From the NCBI RefSeq assembly GCF_014397245.1, contig NZ_JACLHY010000003.1:62001-126000 (forward strand): DNA of 64,000 bases, given 5' to 3'. Positions 18,801 through 26,569 of the stretch are shown here, piece by piece. A model generated the notes under the pieces. That model saw only the letters and a program-made list of their open reading frames with translations, did not search any database and was not told the DNA's origin. This stretch comes from Arenibacter arenosicollis (GTDB taxonomy: Bacteria; Bacteroidota; Bacteroidia; Flavobacteriales; Flavobacteriaceae). Within the stretch, counting starts at the first letter, position 1, and the number at the start of each line of letters is the position of its first letter. The position numbers and the translations under genes are program-made.

Positions 18801-19330
18801 TGCCTAATAGGGACGCTTCCCAGGGTGGTATTACTTGGACAAGCCAAGGACAAGGGCAAAACTTTTTTGGAAAAACCTATGAGGACGGGTATATCCCCAA
18901 CGGAGTTTTTCCTGATGGTACAACCGTTACCTCTGGACCCTCCGACAATAGAACCAACGTTGATGTTGGCGGCTTAACATATCAGCAAGCATATGATCAA
19001 GGTCTGGTAGAACCAACACATTGGTCTGGATATGTATACAGATGGACTTCCGCCAGTACAGGAACTCCAATTACCGGTGTTTACACCTCCAGTTGGGTAG
19101 GTTTAAGGGAAGTAACCCTTTCCTACGACGTTCCATCGGAAATTTTGGACAAACTTCTGGTAAAAAGTGCTTCTCTGGCATTGACAGGACGTGATTTAGG
19201 ATTCCTATATAATTCCTTACCAGACAATATAAATCCTACACTAAGTAGTAATGCAGCCGCGAATCCTCTACAACAGAAGTCTTCGCCCTACATAAGATCT
19301 ATTTCTTTTTCGTTAAAACTCAATTTCTAA
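15872..19330 (+). CDS. SusC/RagA-type TonB-linked outer-membrane receptor
   Basis: 1152-residue outer-membrane transporter without an STN domain, so probably not sigma-factor controlled. It has a basic start and a hydrophobic signal (VFPLILLAFTSISMTG). A carboxypeptidase-regulatory-like domain follows at about 48-130 (SGTITDETGSPLPGVSI, QGTTNGTQTDFDGNY). The plug domain (about 140-265) includes VVVTALGIKREERALGYAV and the typical DDFESFSILKGAAASALYGS. A large beta-barrel ends in SISFSLKLNF. The companion SusD starts 17 bases after the stop. Regulation is probably by the propeller-type sensor at 8818-11706. Confidence 0.95.
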   Translation: MKLKNLKRKKKNSVSWVKVFPLILLAFTSISMTGNPLFNGPFEELQQTISGTITDETGSPLPGVSIIVQGTTNGTQTDFDGNYTINASVGEILVFSYIGMKTKSVTIGASNNIDVSMQEDTSQLEEVVVTALGIKREERALGYAVSEIQGDEIAQVAQINPVNAMQGKTAGVQISTTSGGTFGGTRITVRGNSTFDQNTQPIFVVDGVILDNDISGDSGADWGNQLKNLNPDDFESFSILKGAAASALYGSRALNGVVIVTTKSGKKRKGLGVSVNQTVGVRTVYDSPDFQNQYGSGLTAGGFSFVTNGPNTRTRDDAHDTSQFFTYDLDTGLPSMAFDSYEEHAASWGPRFDGQEIIDYDGSRATWSAQPNNYKDSFDTGFIRNTNVAIDGGTEISSFRLSFSNFSESGVELRNDFDKNSLSFKGSHDLIKDKLTVNAVMHYTRSKAKNPLQPGGLTSWFHDGFPRNYDVNKWKNNYLDVDGGVPHPYGNNYNYTRMSRIWAHALEDDNTRTEGSFISNINLNYKISENISATLEGNVNQYTYNQESKTFADNRDRLNGSYSFANGEKFQHSFSAKMFFDKQINDDIRMDLLLGGELWTSKEQGQYASTSSGFKIRDFYALANSRDPLNAGGGIGPRKKINSVYAFFNTSYKRDLYFSATARNDWSSALVYPNGQGNNSYFYPSASLGWVSSETFKLPDFISFAKLRASYAIVGNDTDPYKLSTGFAVDNFNQNPNLNMFRFEDNTAVSVNLKPEKKYSFETGVDLRFWDSRIGLDVAYYKDNTKNQIIPLQVPSESGIDNQLINAGNLQNEGVEVALNLKLVDTPDFSWDIGANYTHNRDKIIELAPGINEFRLFGNPDDSNSATASYAYVGGNYGDLVTRRGYDYYDGANSANHDIPVLANRNGWSVAYPIGIQNKDSLYVMGNMQADWYGGMNTSVRYKRVRLSTIVDAKFGGEIYSADARYGLHQGVLNSSLPNRDASQGGITWTSQGQGQNFFGKTYEDGYIPNGVFPDGTTVTSGPSDNRTNVDVGGLTYQQAYDQGLVEPTHWSGYVYRWTSASTGTPITGVYTSSWVGLREVTLSYDVPSEILDKLLVKSASLALTGRDLGFLYNSLPDNINPTLSSNAAANPLQQKSSPYIRSISFSLKLNF

Positions 19331-19347
19331 ATTTGAAAATTTCAAAC

Positions 19348-21114
19348 ATGAAAAAAGTATTATATATAATAATCGGCCTGGTAATCTTTACCGGTTGTGA
19401 CGACGATTTTGCTGAATTAAATACAAACCCGAACATAGGGGTACCACCACCAGAAACCTTGTTCACTTATGTTCAAAAGGAGATGGTTACCTATAAGAAT
19501 GGTGGCGAATGGTATCATGAGAACCATCAAAAAATGACCTGGGCCCAGTACTTGGTACAGGGAAGAGCCAACGATAGTGATATCAACACCATTCTACCTG
19601 GAAGTAAATATGGCACATTCTATGTGAAAATATTGAACCATTTAACTGAGATGAGACTTCAGATTTCCGAACTATCTGAAGAGGAACAAAAATTCTATCA
19701 AAAAATGGTAGCAGCATCTGATATCCTTCAGGCCTTTTTTGCGCTTAGAATTACTGACCAATATGGCGACATTCCATACTCTGAAGCAGCTGATGGCCGT
19801 AGGGAAGGTAAATTAGACCCCAACTATGACAAACAGGAAGCTGTTCTAATGCAACTTTTGGATGAATTGAACTCGGCTATTCAAAAAATGGACGAAAATA
19901 TCTCCAGCAGCTACAATTTTTCTCCCAATGACATAGCCTACCAAGGAGACATCTCCAAATGGATCAAATGTGCCAACGCCGTAAAATTAAGAATCGCTAC
20001 ACGCTTATTAAGTCAAAATGAATCGAAAGCACAAGAAATAATAACCTCTGTGGTTTCCGATGGTCGATTGTTTGAAAGTGAAGACGATCAATTCACCTTT
20101 GACTTGGGAGGTACCTACAGAGGTGCTCCAGGAGCCGATTTTGAATGGAAAGGTGTTATGTGGTCCGCAGAACCTCTAGTTGAATTCATGAAATCTACTT
20201 TAGACCCTAGGTTAAGAATATTTTTTGAGCCAAATGGATATACCCAGGAAACTATTGATACATTCGCCGATCCAGCTACTATTTCCCCTGCGGTGGATAT
20301 AGACAACGACAACGAGGTATTGTATACCACTGCAGATGGCGAGGATATAATGGGCTATCGTTATATAGGCTTACCTGCTTATAGAAACGACCCCAATATT
20401 AATGTTCCCGATTATTACCAATTCCAAGATCAACCCAATACCGTTGGGTCCAATGCAACCATGTTATCCAAATACAATAGGAGACTGATTCAAGAATGTA
20501 GGTTTCGCTATGGAGGTTTGCCAGAGCCTCAAGGCAATTATATAGATGTAATGATTTCTTATTCAGAAATATGCTTTATGATGTCCGAATTTATCCTTAA
20601 AGGTTATACCTCAGGAGATGCAGCGGATTGGTACAGAAAAGGAATGGAATCTTCTTTGAGAACCTACAATATGTATGGTGAAAAACAGGATTTGATTATG
20701 AGGGTGGCCAATAAAGAGTATCCTTATTTACCGCTTACTGAAGATGAAATAACCAACTATCTGGACAATCCGGCCCTTCAGTTGAACGACACGGATGATT
20801 TGGAAAAGGTATACATCCAACAGTTCTTAAATTTTTACCGCCTTCCGGAAGAGGGTTGGATCCTTTCCATGCGTACTGGATATCCAAAATACGGTTCTTC
20901 ATTGTTGGCTAGATCTGAGACCGATAACCCTGAAATTCCTTTTCCACGAAGAATCCCTCCCCCTGAACCAGGTGATTTGAATGTTGCCAAATGGTTACAG
21001 GCAAACACGGACCAAGGCTTTACCAGCCCAAGGGATGAAACACCCAGTGTTCTAAACTCCCAACGCCTTTGGTGGGATAAAAACAACCCAGCCATTGGTA
21101 GTGGTGGTAACTAA
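19348..21114 (+). CDS. SusD/RagB-family nutrient-binding outer-membrane lipoprotein
   Basis: 588-residue surface lipoprotein partnering the preceding SusC. The ATG at 19348 gives a short signal with lipobox cysteine at residue 17 (FTGCDDDF), followed by the typical LNTNPN opening. It belongs to the larger SusD-like subgroup (often called SusD-like 2), with ISDQYGDIPYSEA-type and GKLDPNYDKQEAV-type segments and a terminal region RIPPPEPGDLNVAKW. A strong terminator follows, so the SusCD pair may form its own transcript apart from the enzymes downstream. Confidence 0.93.
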   Translation: MKKVLYIIIGLVIFTGCDDDFAELNTNPNIGVPPPETLFTYVQKEMVTYKNGGEWYHENHQKMTWAQYLVQGRANDSDINTILPGSKYGTFYVKILNHLTEMRLQISELSEEEQKFYQKMVAASDILQAFFALRITDQYGDIPYSEAADGRREGKLDPNYDKQEAVLMQLLDELNSAIQKMDENISSSYNFSPNDIAYQGDISKWIKCANAVKLRIATRLLSQNESKAQEIITSVVSDGRLFESEDDQFTFDLGGTYRGAPGADFEWKGVMWSAEPLVEFMKSTLDPRLRIFFEPNGYTQETIDTFADPATISPAVDIDNDNEVLYTTADGEDIMGYRYIGLPAYRNDPNINVPDYYQFQDQPNTVGSNATMLSKYNRRLIQECRFRYGGLPEPQGNYIDVMISYSEICFMMSEFILKGYTSGDAADWYRKGMESSLRTYNMYGEKQDLIMRVANKEYPYLPLTEDEITNYLDNPALQLNDTDDLEKVYIQQFLNFYRLPEEGWILSMRTGYPKYGSSLLARSETDNPEIPFPRRIPPPEPGDLNVAKWLQANTDQGFTSPRDETPSVLNSQRLWWDKNNPAIGSGGN

Positions 21115-21154
21115 ATTAGGTTATTGACAAAAATGTTTGTGTTTATTTATTACA

Positions 21155-21190
21155 ATGGTTGGCCAACAAGTATGGCCAACCATTTTTTTT
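21155..21190 (+). terminator. Intrinsic terminator after the second susCD pair
   Basis: An 11-bp perfect stem (ATGGTTGGCCA/TGGCCAACCAT) with a 7-base loop, followed directly by eight T residues. Confidence 0.9.
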
Positions 21191-21305
21191 GGACACATTA
21201 ACCAATTAATCACCTTTCATCACCACATTAAAACATCAATAACACATTATAATTAGCAAAAAAAGTATCAATATTAGTCTGGGCATTGGTTGCCTTAGAC
21301 TGTGA

Positions 21306-21321
21306 ACCAAGTTATCTTGGT
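21306..21321. promoter_or_regulatory. ACCAAG-N4-CTTGGT inverted repeat in the leader of the NPCBM enzyme gene
   Basis: A perfect 6-bp inverted repeat with a 4-base spacer. It overlaps TATCTTGG, which resembles the Bacteroidota -7 element TAnnTTTG, about 40 bases before the next start. It could be an operator; this is inference. Confidence 0.3.
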
Positions 21322-21359
21322 AAAACAAAATAAGTATCAAAATATTAGCAACTAACCCC

Positions 21360-24170
21360 ATGAAATACTTAAAAATATATTTACCGCTATTCTTGTTATT
21401 CTCTATGGCCCTGTATTCCCAGCAATCGGCCTCAGGTATCCTTTCCGTTTCCGAATTGGATATTGAAAAACCCGATCAACCATGGTGGTCTGCCCAAAAA
21501 AACAAGTCCATCACCGGAGTCCCTATTCAAATTGGGGGAGTATCATTTAAAAATGGCATTGGGACCTTGTCAGGAAGCAAGCTATTTCTTTTCCTGGATG
21601 GTAAGGGTAAAAAATTTAAGACCCAGATCGGTATTCAGGATAAGCAGGACTTTCCACAAAACGTAAAATTCAATACTCTGAGCGATGGCAATAAATTATT
21701 CTATACCCAACACGAAGAGGATAAGATATTTGTAGGTATTGCCAATTCTGAAGACAACATGGGCATTGGCAGTGTTCGATTCCTAATAAAAGGAGATGGA
21801 AAATTGTTGTGGAAAAGCAAAAAAATTACTGGTGGAAGCAAAGCCATTGAAGTAGATTTAGACTTAAGTGGTATTCAGGTTATGGAACTCAGCGTAGACG
21901 ATAGCGGTGATGGTGTCTCTGGTGATCATGCCGTTTGGGCGAATGCAACCATCCACTATTCATCCTTTAAACCACAACTGGTAGATGCCAATTATCTTAA
22001 TAAATTAAAAACGGTTGATTCCAATTTTAATAATACTATTAAACCATTAATACAAAAATTACCCCTTGGCCAAGACACTTATAAAGAAGAACTAAAAACA
22101 GATTGGCTGGTTGAAAAGGTAAGTCTTCCTTCTCAAGTCTATCAACAGGCCAATGGAAAGGAAATTGTTATTTCCAACGGATTGATCAGTAGAACTTTCC
22201 GACTTACCCCTAACTGTGCCACGGTTGGTTTTACCAATCTGGTATCGGGAGAATCACTGCTCCGTGGTGTTAGTCCGGAGGCCATGCTTACCATAGACGG
22301 ACAGGAATACACGGTTGGTGGTCTGGACGGACAGATTGAATATGGCTATTTAAAAGAGGAATGGTTGGAACAAATGTGGAGTCCGGCTGGATCGTTTCAA
22401 CTTACCGATTTTAAGATTGATGAAATTCAAGAGCGTATAAACTGGCCAAACAAAAGATGGTCTTCCAAACCAAAAAGTCCAACACAAGGAAAACACCTAA
22501 GCTTTTCCTATGCCCATCCAGAATTTCAAGGCCTAGCAGTGAAGGTGCACTATGAGATTTATGATGGCATTCCTTTGATAAGCAAATGGTTCACCATTGA
22601 AAACAGCGGAACAAAATCCATTGTTTTAAACAATTTTAAAAGTGAAATCCTGGCCATGGTGGAGGCCGAAAGTGCGGTAGAAAAACAAAAAGGCTGGGAG
22701 ACGCCAAACATTCATGTGGAAAGCGATTTTGAATTTCATTCCATGTCCATGAAAAATGCCAACAAAGTGGTTCATTGGGAAAAAGATTCCCGATATACGT
22801 CGCAGGCCAGTTATTTATTATCAACTCCCTGTTTGTTGGAATGCAAACTTCCTATTGGTCCAAATGAAACCATTGAAAAAGATTCTACTTTTGAATCCTT
22901 TAGAGTCTGGGAAATGCCTTTTGACAGTTATGACAAACAGCGTAAAGGCCTATATACCAACGCCATGTATTCCTTAATAGCGCCTTGGACAACGGAAAAT
23001 CCCTTATTTTTACATTTGACCACGACGGACGATGCCAAGGTAAAAGCGGCTATTGACCAATGTGCCGAAACTGGTTATGAAATGGTCATTCTTAGTTTTG
23101 GCAGTGGCCTGAACATGGAGGACCTGTCCGATAGCAATATAAATAAATTTAAGACCTTGGCAGATTATGCCCATTCCAAGGGTATAGAACTGGGTGGGTA
23201 TTCCCTGTTATCCAGCAGATGGATCAGTGAGGAGGTAGATGTTATTAATCCGGAAACGGGGAAAAGAGGTGGTGTAATTCATGGCAGCTCCCCTTGCCTG
23301 AATAGCCAGTGGGGAATTGACTATTTTGAAAAATTAACGACCTTCTTTGAAAAAACCGGTTTTGATCTCTTGGAACATGATGGCTCCTACCCCGGTCAAT
23401 TATGTGCCTCCACATCCCATGTAGGTCATAAGGGCCTGGAGGATTCCCAATGGAAATCCTGGAAACGAATTACCGATTTCTACAAATGGTGCAACGAAAA
23501 AGGAATTTCCCTAAATATCCCAGATTGGTACTATCTTAGTGGCAGCACTAAAAATGGAATTGGTTATAGAGAGGTGAACTGGTCTTTACCACGTGAACGA
23601 CAATTGGTGCTAGGGAGACAAAATATGTATGACGGAACTTACGACAGGCTTCCCAGTATGAGTTGGACCTTTGTTCCCTTAACAGAATACCATGGTGGTG
23701 GGGCAGAAGCTACTATAGAGCCATTGGACACCCATTTAGAGGCCTATAAGGCTCATATGGTACAAAACTATGGTATGGGAGTTCAGGCCTGTTATAGGGG
23801 ACCTCGTTTGTACGATACCGAGAAAACAAAGTCGACCGTTATAGAAGTGGTTGATTGGTACAAAAAATACCGCCAGATTCTCAACGCTCCCATTGTGCAC
23901 TTAAAAAGAGCCAATGGAAGGGAAATTGACGGTGTTATGCATGTTGACCCCAATTTAAACGAAAAGGGACTCGCAATGTTCTTCAACCCTACTAACGAGA
24001 CCTTGTCCCAAACCATAAAACTCCCCCTATATTACACCGGCCACTCCAATGAAGTGAGCATTAAGGAGAAGGAAGGTAAAAGAATAAGCTATAAATTGGC
24101 AAGGGATTATTCCGTAGAATTAAAAGTGGAAATTCCCGCCAACGACAGTACTTGGTTTGTAATTTATTGA
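21360..24170 (+). CDS. NPCBM-domain glycoside hydrolase-like protein (alpha-galactosidase-like)
   Basis: 936-residue exported protein (signal KYLKIYLPLFLLFSMALYSQ). About 22-200 is an NPCBM-type carbohydrate-binding module: GVPIQIGGVSFKNGIGT near its start and MELSVDDSGDGVSGDHAVW near its end. A beta-rich domain follows (about 240-500). A TIM barrel then runs to about 860, with strands such as YEMVILSFGSGLNME, ELGGYSLLSSRW and FDLLEHDGSYPG. D669, E672 and D674 are acidic residues at one strand end. The layout resembles GH36-type alpha-galactosidases, but I cannot verify the family. The next gene starts 17 bases after its stop. It likely removes side-chain sugars of the glycan bound by the SusCD pair. 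Confidence 0.65.
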   Translation: MKYLKIYLPLFLLFSMALYSQQSASGILSVSELDIEKPDQPWWSAQKNKSITGVPIQIGGVSFKNGIGTLSGSKLFLFLDGKGKKFKTQIGIQDKQDFPQNVKFNTLSDGNKLFYTQHEEDKIFVGIANSEDNMGIGSVRFLIKGDGKLLWKSKKITGGSKAIEVDLDLSGIQVMELSVDDSGDGVSGDHAVWANATIHYSSFKPQLVDANYLNKLKTVDSNFNNTIKPLIQKLPLGQDTYKEELKTDWLVEKVSLPSQVYQQANGKEIVISNGLISRTFRLTPNCATVGFTNLVSGESLLRGVSPEAMLTIDGQEYTVGGLDGQIEYGYLKEEWLEQMWSPAGSFQLTDFKIDEIQERINWPNKRWSSKPKSPTQGKHLSFSYAHPEFQGLAVKVHYEIYDGIPLISKWFTIENSGTKSIVLNNFKSEILAMVEAESAVEKQKGWETPNIHVESDFEFHSMSMKNANKVVHWEKDSRYTSQASYLLSTPCLLECKLPIGPNETIEKDSTFESFRVWEMPFDSYDKQRKGLYTNAMYSLIAPWTTENPLFLHLTTTDDAKVKAAIDQCAETGYEMVILSFGSGLNMEDLSDSNINKFKTLADYAHSKGIELGGYSLLSSRWISEEVDVINPETGKRGGVIHGSSPCLNSQWGIDYFEKLTTFFEKTGFDLLEHDGSYPGQLCASTSHVGHKGLEDSQWKSWKRITDFYKWCNEKGISLNIPDWYYLSGSTKNGIGYREVNWSLPRERQLVLGRQNMYDGTYDRLPSMSWTFVPLTEYHGGGAEATIEPLDTHLEAYKAHMVQNYGMGVQACYRGPRLYDTEKTKSTVIEVVDWYKKYRQILNAPIVHLKRANGREIDGVMHVDPNLNEKGLAMFFNPTNETLSQTIKLPLYYTGHSNEVSIKEKEGKRISYKLARDYSVELKVEIPANDSTWFVIY

Positions 24171-24187
24171 GCAATAAAATAAAACAT

Positions 24188-26485
24188 ATGACGACTAAAA
24201 CAATGTACATCTTGGCCATAATTCTCACCATGGCAAGTTGCAATTCTGAACCTAAAAAAGTGGAGCTTGACCGAATTCCCAAATACAAACTTAAATTCGA
24301 TCAATTGGCCACTACTTGGGATGAAGCCATTCCTTTAGGAAATGGCACAGTTGGAGCCTTGGTTTGGCAAAAAGACGGAAAACTGCGATTATCCTTGGAC
24401 AGAGCTGATCTTTGGGACCTGCGCCCCATGGAAAATTTAAATTTTAAGGATTTCGGATTTGATTGGGTAAAGGAGCAATGGGAGAAGAATACGTACAACA
24501 AAGTTCAGGAACGCTATGACGTTCCTTACGACAATTTACCGGCACCTTCCAAAATTCCTGGAGGAGCCTTGGAATTTGACGTAAGCGGATTGGGTGAAGT
24601 GGAATCGGTAAAACTGAATTTGGATTCGGCAATTTGTGAGGTAAAATGGAAGAACGGAGCCCTTCTAAAAACCTTTGTACACGCTTCAGAACCTATAGGC
24701 TGGTATTCCTTTGAAAATATATCGGGAGATTTAGACCCCTCCATAATTCCACCTGCCTATGTTTCTGTAAAGCAGGCCAGCGCAGATAATCCGGTAACTG
24801 GGCAAGACCTTAGAAGACTTAATTATGATGGCGGTAAGGTTACCCAAAAAGACCATTACATAACTTATGACCAAAAGGGTTGGTCCGACTTTAAATTTCA
24901 AGTGCACACCCAGTGGAAACCTACACCTACAGGTTTTCAGGGCAGTTGGAGCATTAGCTCCCAAACCTCGGAGAAAGAACCTGAAGAAACTGCTGAGCAG
25001 GTGGTAACAAAATCGCTTGAACAAGGAATTGAATCCTCCATGAAAAGTCATATAGCTTGGTGGATTTCCTTCTGGAACAAGTCTACGATTAAGGTTCCCG
25101 ATCCTGTTTTGCAAAACCAATGGTATATGGAAATGTACAAATTGGGGTCGGCCGCCAGACAAGGGGCGCCACCAATATCGCTTCAAAGTGTATGGACCGC
25201 CGATAATGGAAAATTGCCGCCTTGGAAAGGTGATTTTCATCATGATCTAAATACACAATTAAGTTATTGGCCTACCTATTCGGGAAATCATTTGGATTTG
25301 GAACAAGGGTTTATCGACTGGCTTACTCAATACAAACCAACTTTTAAAAAGTATACCAAAGATTTCTATGGCACTAACGGACTTAACGTTCCGGGAGTTA
25401 CCACTCTAACGGGAGACCCTATGGGCGGTTGGATCCAATATTCATTTGGACCTACCGTAGGGGCTTGGCTTGGACAGCATTTTTATCTACATTGGCGCTA
25501 TTCCATGGATCGCGATTTTCTAAAGAATGAGGCATATCCGTGGATCAAAGAGGTGGCAATTCATTTTAACGAATTGTCGGTTTTGGATGAAAAAGGAAAA
25601 AGAAAACTGCCGCTGAGTTCCAGCCCTGAAATCCATAATAATTCCCGTGAAGCATGGTTTGGCGATATGACCAATTTTGACCTAGCATTGATTAAATGGA
25701 CTTATTCCCATGCGGCAGAACTGGCCCTGGAGCTAGGGTTAAAAGACGAAGCGGAAAAATGGAATGCCAGCCTTAAAGAGTGGCCGGATTACGCCATGGA
25801 TGAAACAGGGCTTATGTTTTCCCCTAGCCTGACTTTTAATGAATCGCACCGCCACTTCTCCCATTTAATGGCGATACATCCACTTGGATTAATAGATGTT
25901 GCAAACGGTGCAAAGGACAAAGAAATTATAGAAAAGACCATTGCCAATTTGGACGCCACTGGCTCTAGCGAATGGGTTGGATATTCCTTTAGCTGGTTGG
26001 CTAACTTAAAGGCAAGGGCCTATGATGGGGAAGGTGCTGCAAAAGCACTAAAGGATTTTGCCACCTCTTTTGTACTGCCCAATAGCTTTCACGTCAACGG
26101 CGACCAATCGGGGACGGGAAAATCCAATTTCACTTATAGACCATTCACCCTGGAAGGCAACTTTGCCTATGCCGCAGGACTTCAAGAAATGCTGATACAA
26201 AGTCACACCGAAACGATACAACTATTTCCAGCCATTCCCAATGATTGGAAAAATGCAAGCTTTAGTAAATTGCGGACAGAAGGTGCCTTTTTGGTTTCCG
26301 CTCAAAAGGATGCCGGGGTCGTGAAATGGGTAAAAATCGTTTCCGAAAAAGGAGGGGAAATTCGGCTTAAGAACCCCTTTCAGAAAAAAGAAATTTCCAT
26401 CGGAGATAAAATAAACCATACCTGGGATGGCGACACACTGATCATACAAACCGATCCAGGGCAAGAAATATGGCTTAAACCTTAG
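24188..26485 (+). CDS. GH95-type glycoside hydrolase (alpha-L-fucosidase or alpha-L-galactosidase), lipoprotein
   Basis: 765-residue lipoprotein (ATG at 24188; lipobox cysteine at residue 18, LTMASCNS). It opens with the signature of GH95 N-terminal domains, TTWDEAIPLGNGTVGALVW, and LSLDRADLWDLR. The (alpha/alpha)6 catalytic part contains LPLSSSPEIHNNSREAWFG and the characteristic HRHFSHLMAIHPLGLI motif. GH95 enzymes invert the configuration and release alpha-1,2-linked L-fucose or L-galactose. The upstream GTG at 24152 is less likely because it would overlap the previous gene and spoil the signal. It sits 17 bases after the NPCBM enzyme and 84 bases before the beta-helix protein, in one probable operon. 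Confidence 0.82.
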   Translation: MTTKTMYILAIILTMASCNSEPKKVELDRIPKYKLKFDQLATTWDEAIPLGNGTVGALVWQKDGKLRLSLDRADLWDLRPMENLNFKDFGFDWVKEQWEKNTYNKVQERYDVPYDNLPAPSKIPGGALEFDVSGLGEVESVKLNLDSAICEVKWKNGALLKTFVHASEPIGWYSFENISGDLDPSIIPPAYVSVKQASADNPVTGQDLRRLNYDGGKVTQKDHYITYDQKGWSDFKFQVHTQWKPTPTGFQGSWSISSQTSEKEPEETAEQVVTKSLEQGIESSMKSHIAWWISFWNKSTIKVPDPVLQNQWYMEMYKLGSAARQGAPPISLQSVWTADNGKLPPWKGDFHHDLNTQLSYWPTYSGNHLDLEQGFIDWLTQYKPTFKKYTKDFYGTNGLNVPGVTTLTGDPMGGWIQYSFGPTVGAWLGQHFYLHWRYSMDRDFLKNEAYPWIKEVAIHFNELSVLDEKGKRKLPLSSSPEIHNNSREAWFGDMTNFDLALIKWTYSHAAELALELGLKDEAEKWNASLKEWPDYAMDETGLMFSPSLTFNESHRHFSHLMAIHPLGLIDVANGAKDKEIIEKTIANLDATGSSEWVGYSFSWLANLKARAYDGEGAAKALKDFATSFVLPNSFHVNGDQSGTGKSNFTYRPFTLEGNFAYAAGLQEMLIQSHTETIQLFPAIPNDWKNASFSKLRTEGAFLVSAQKDAGVVKWVKIVSEKGGEIRLKNPFQKKEISIGDKINHTWDGDTLIIQTDPGQEIWLKP

Positions 26486-26569
26486 TGAACAATAACCTCT
26501 CCCTAAGTAAGTAAAATATTTTGATGCTTCCAATTATATGTGAAAGAGAGATCAAAAACGGCCAGAAAT

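Noticed and set aside
24731-25243. A 170-residue minus-strand reading frame inside the GH95-type gene
   Set aside because: It lies opposite a conserved coding region, has no ribosome-binding context and no family features; it is a shadow frame.
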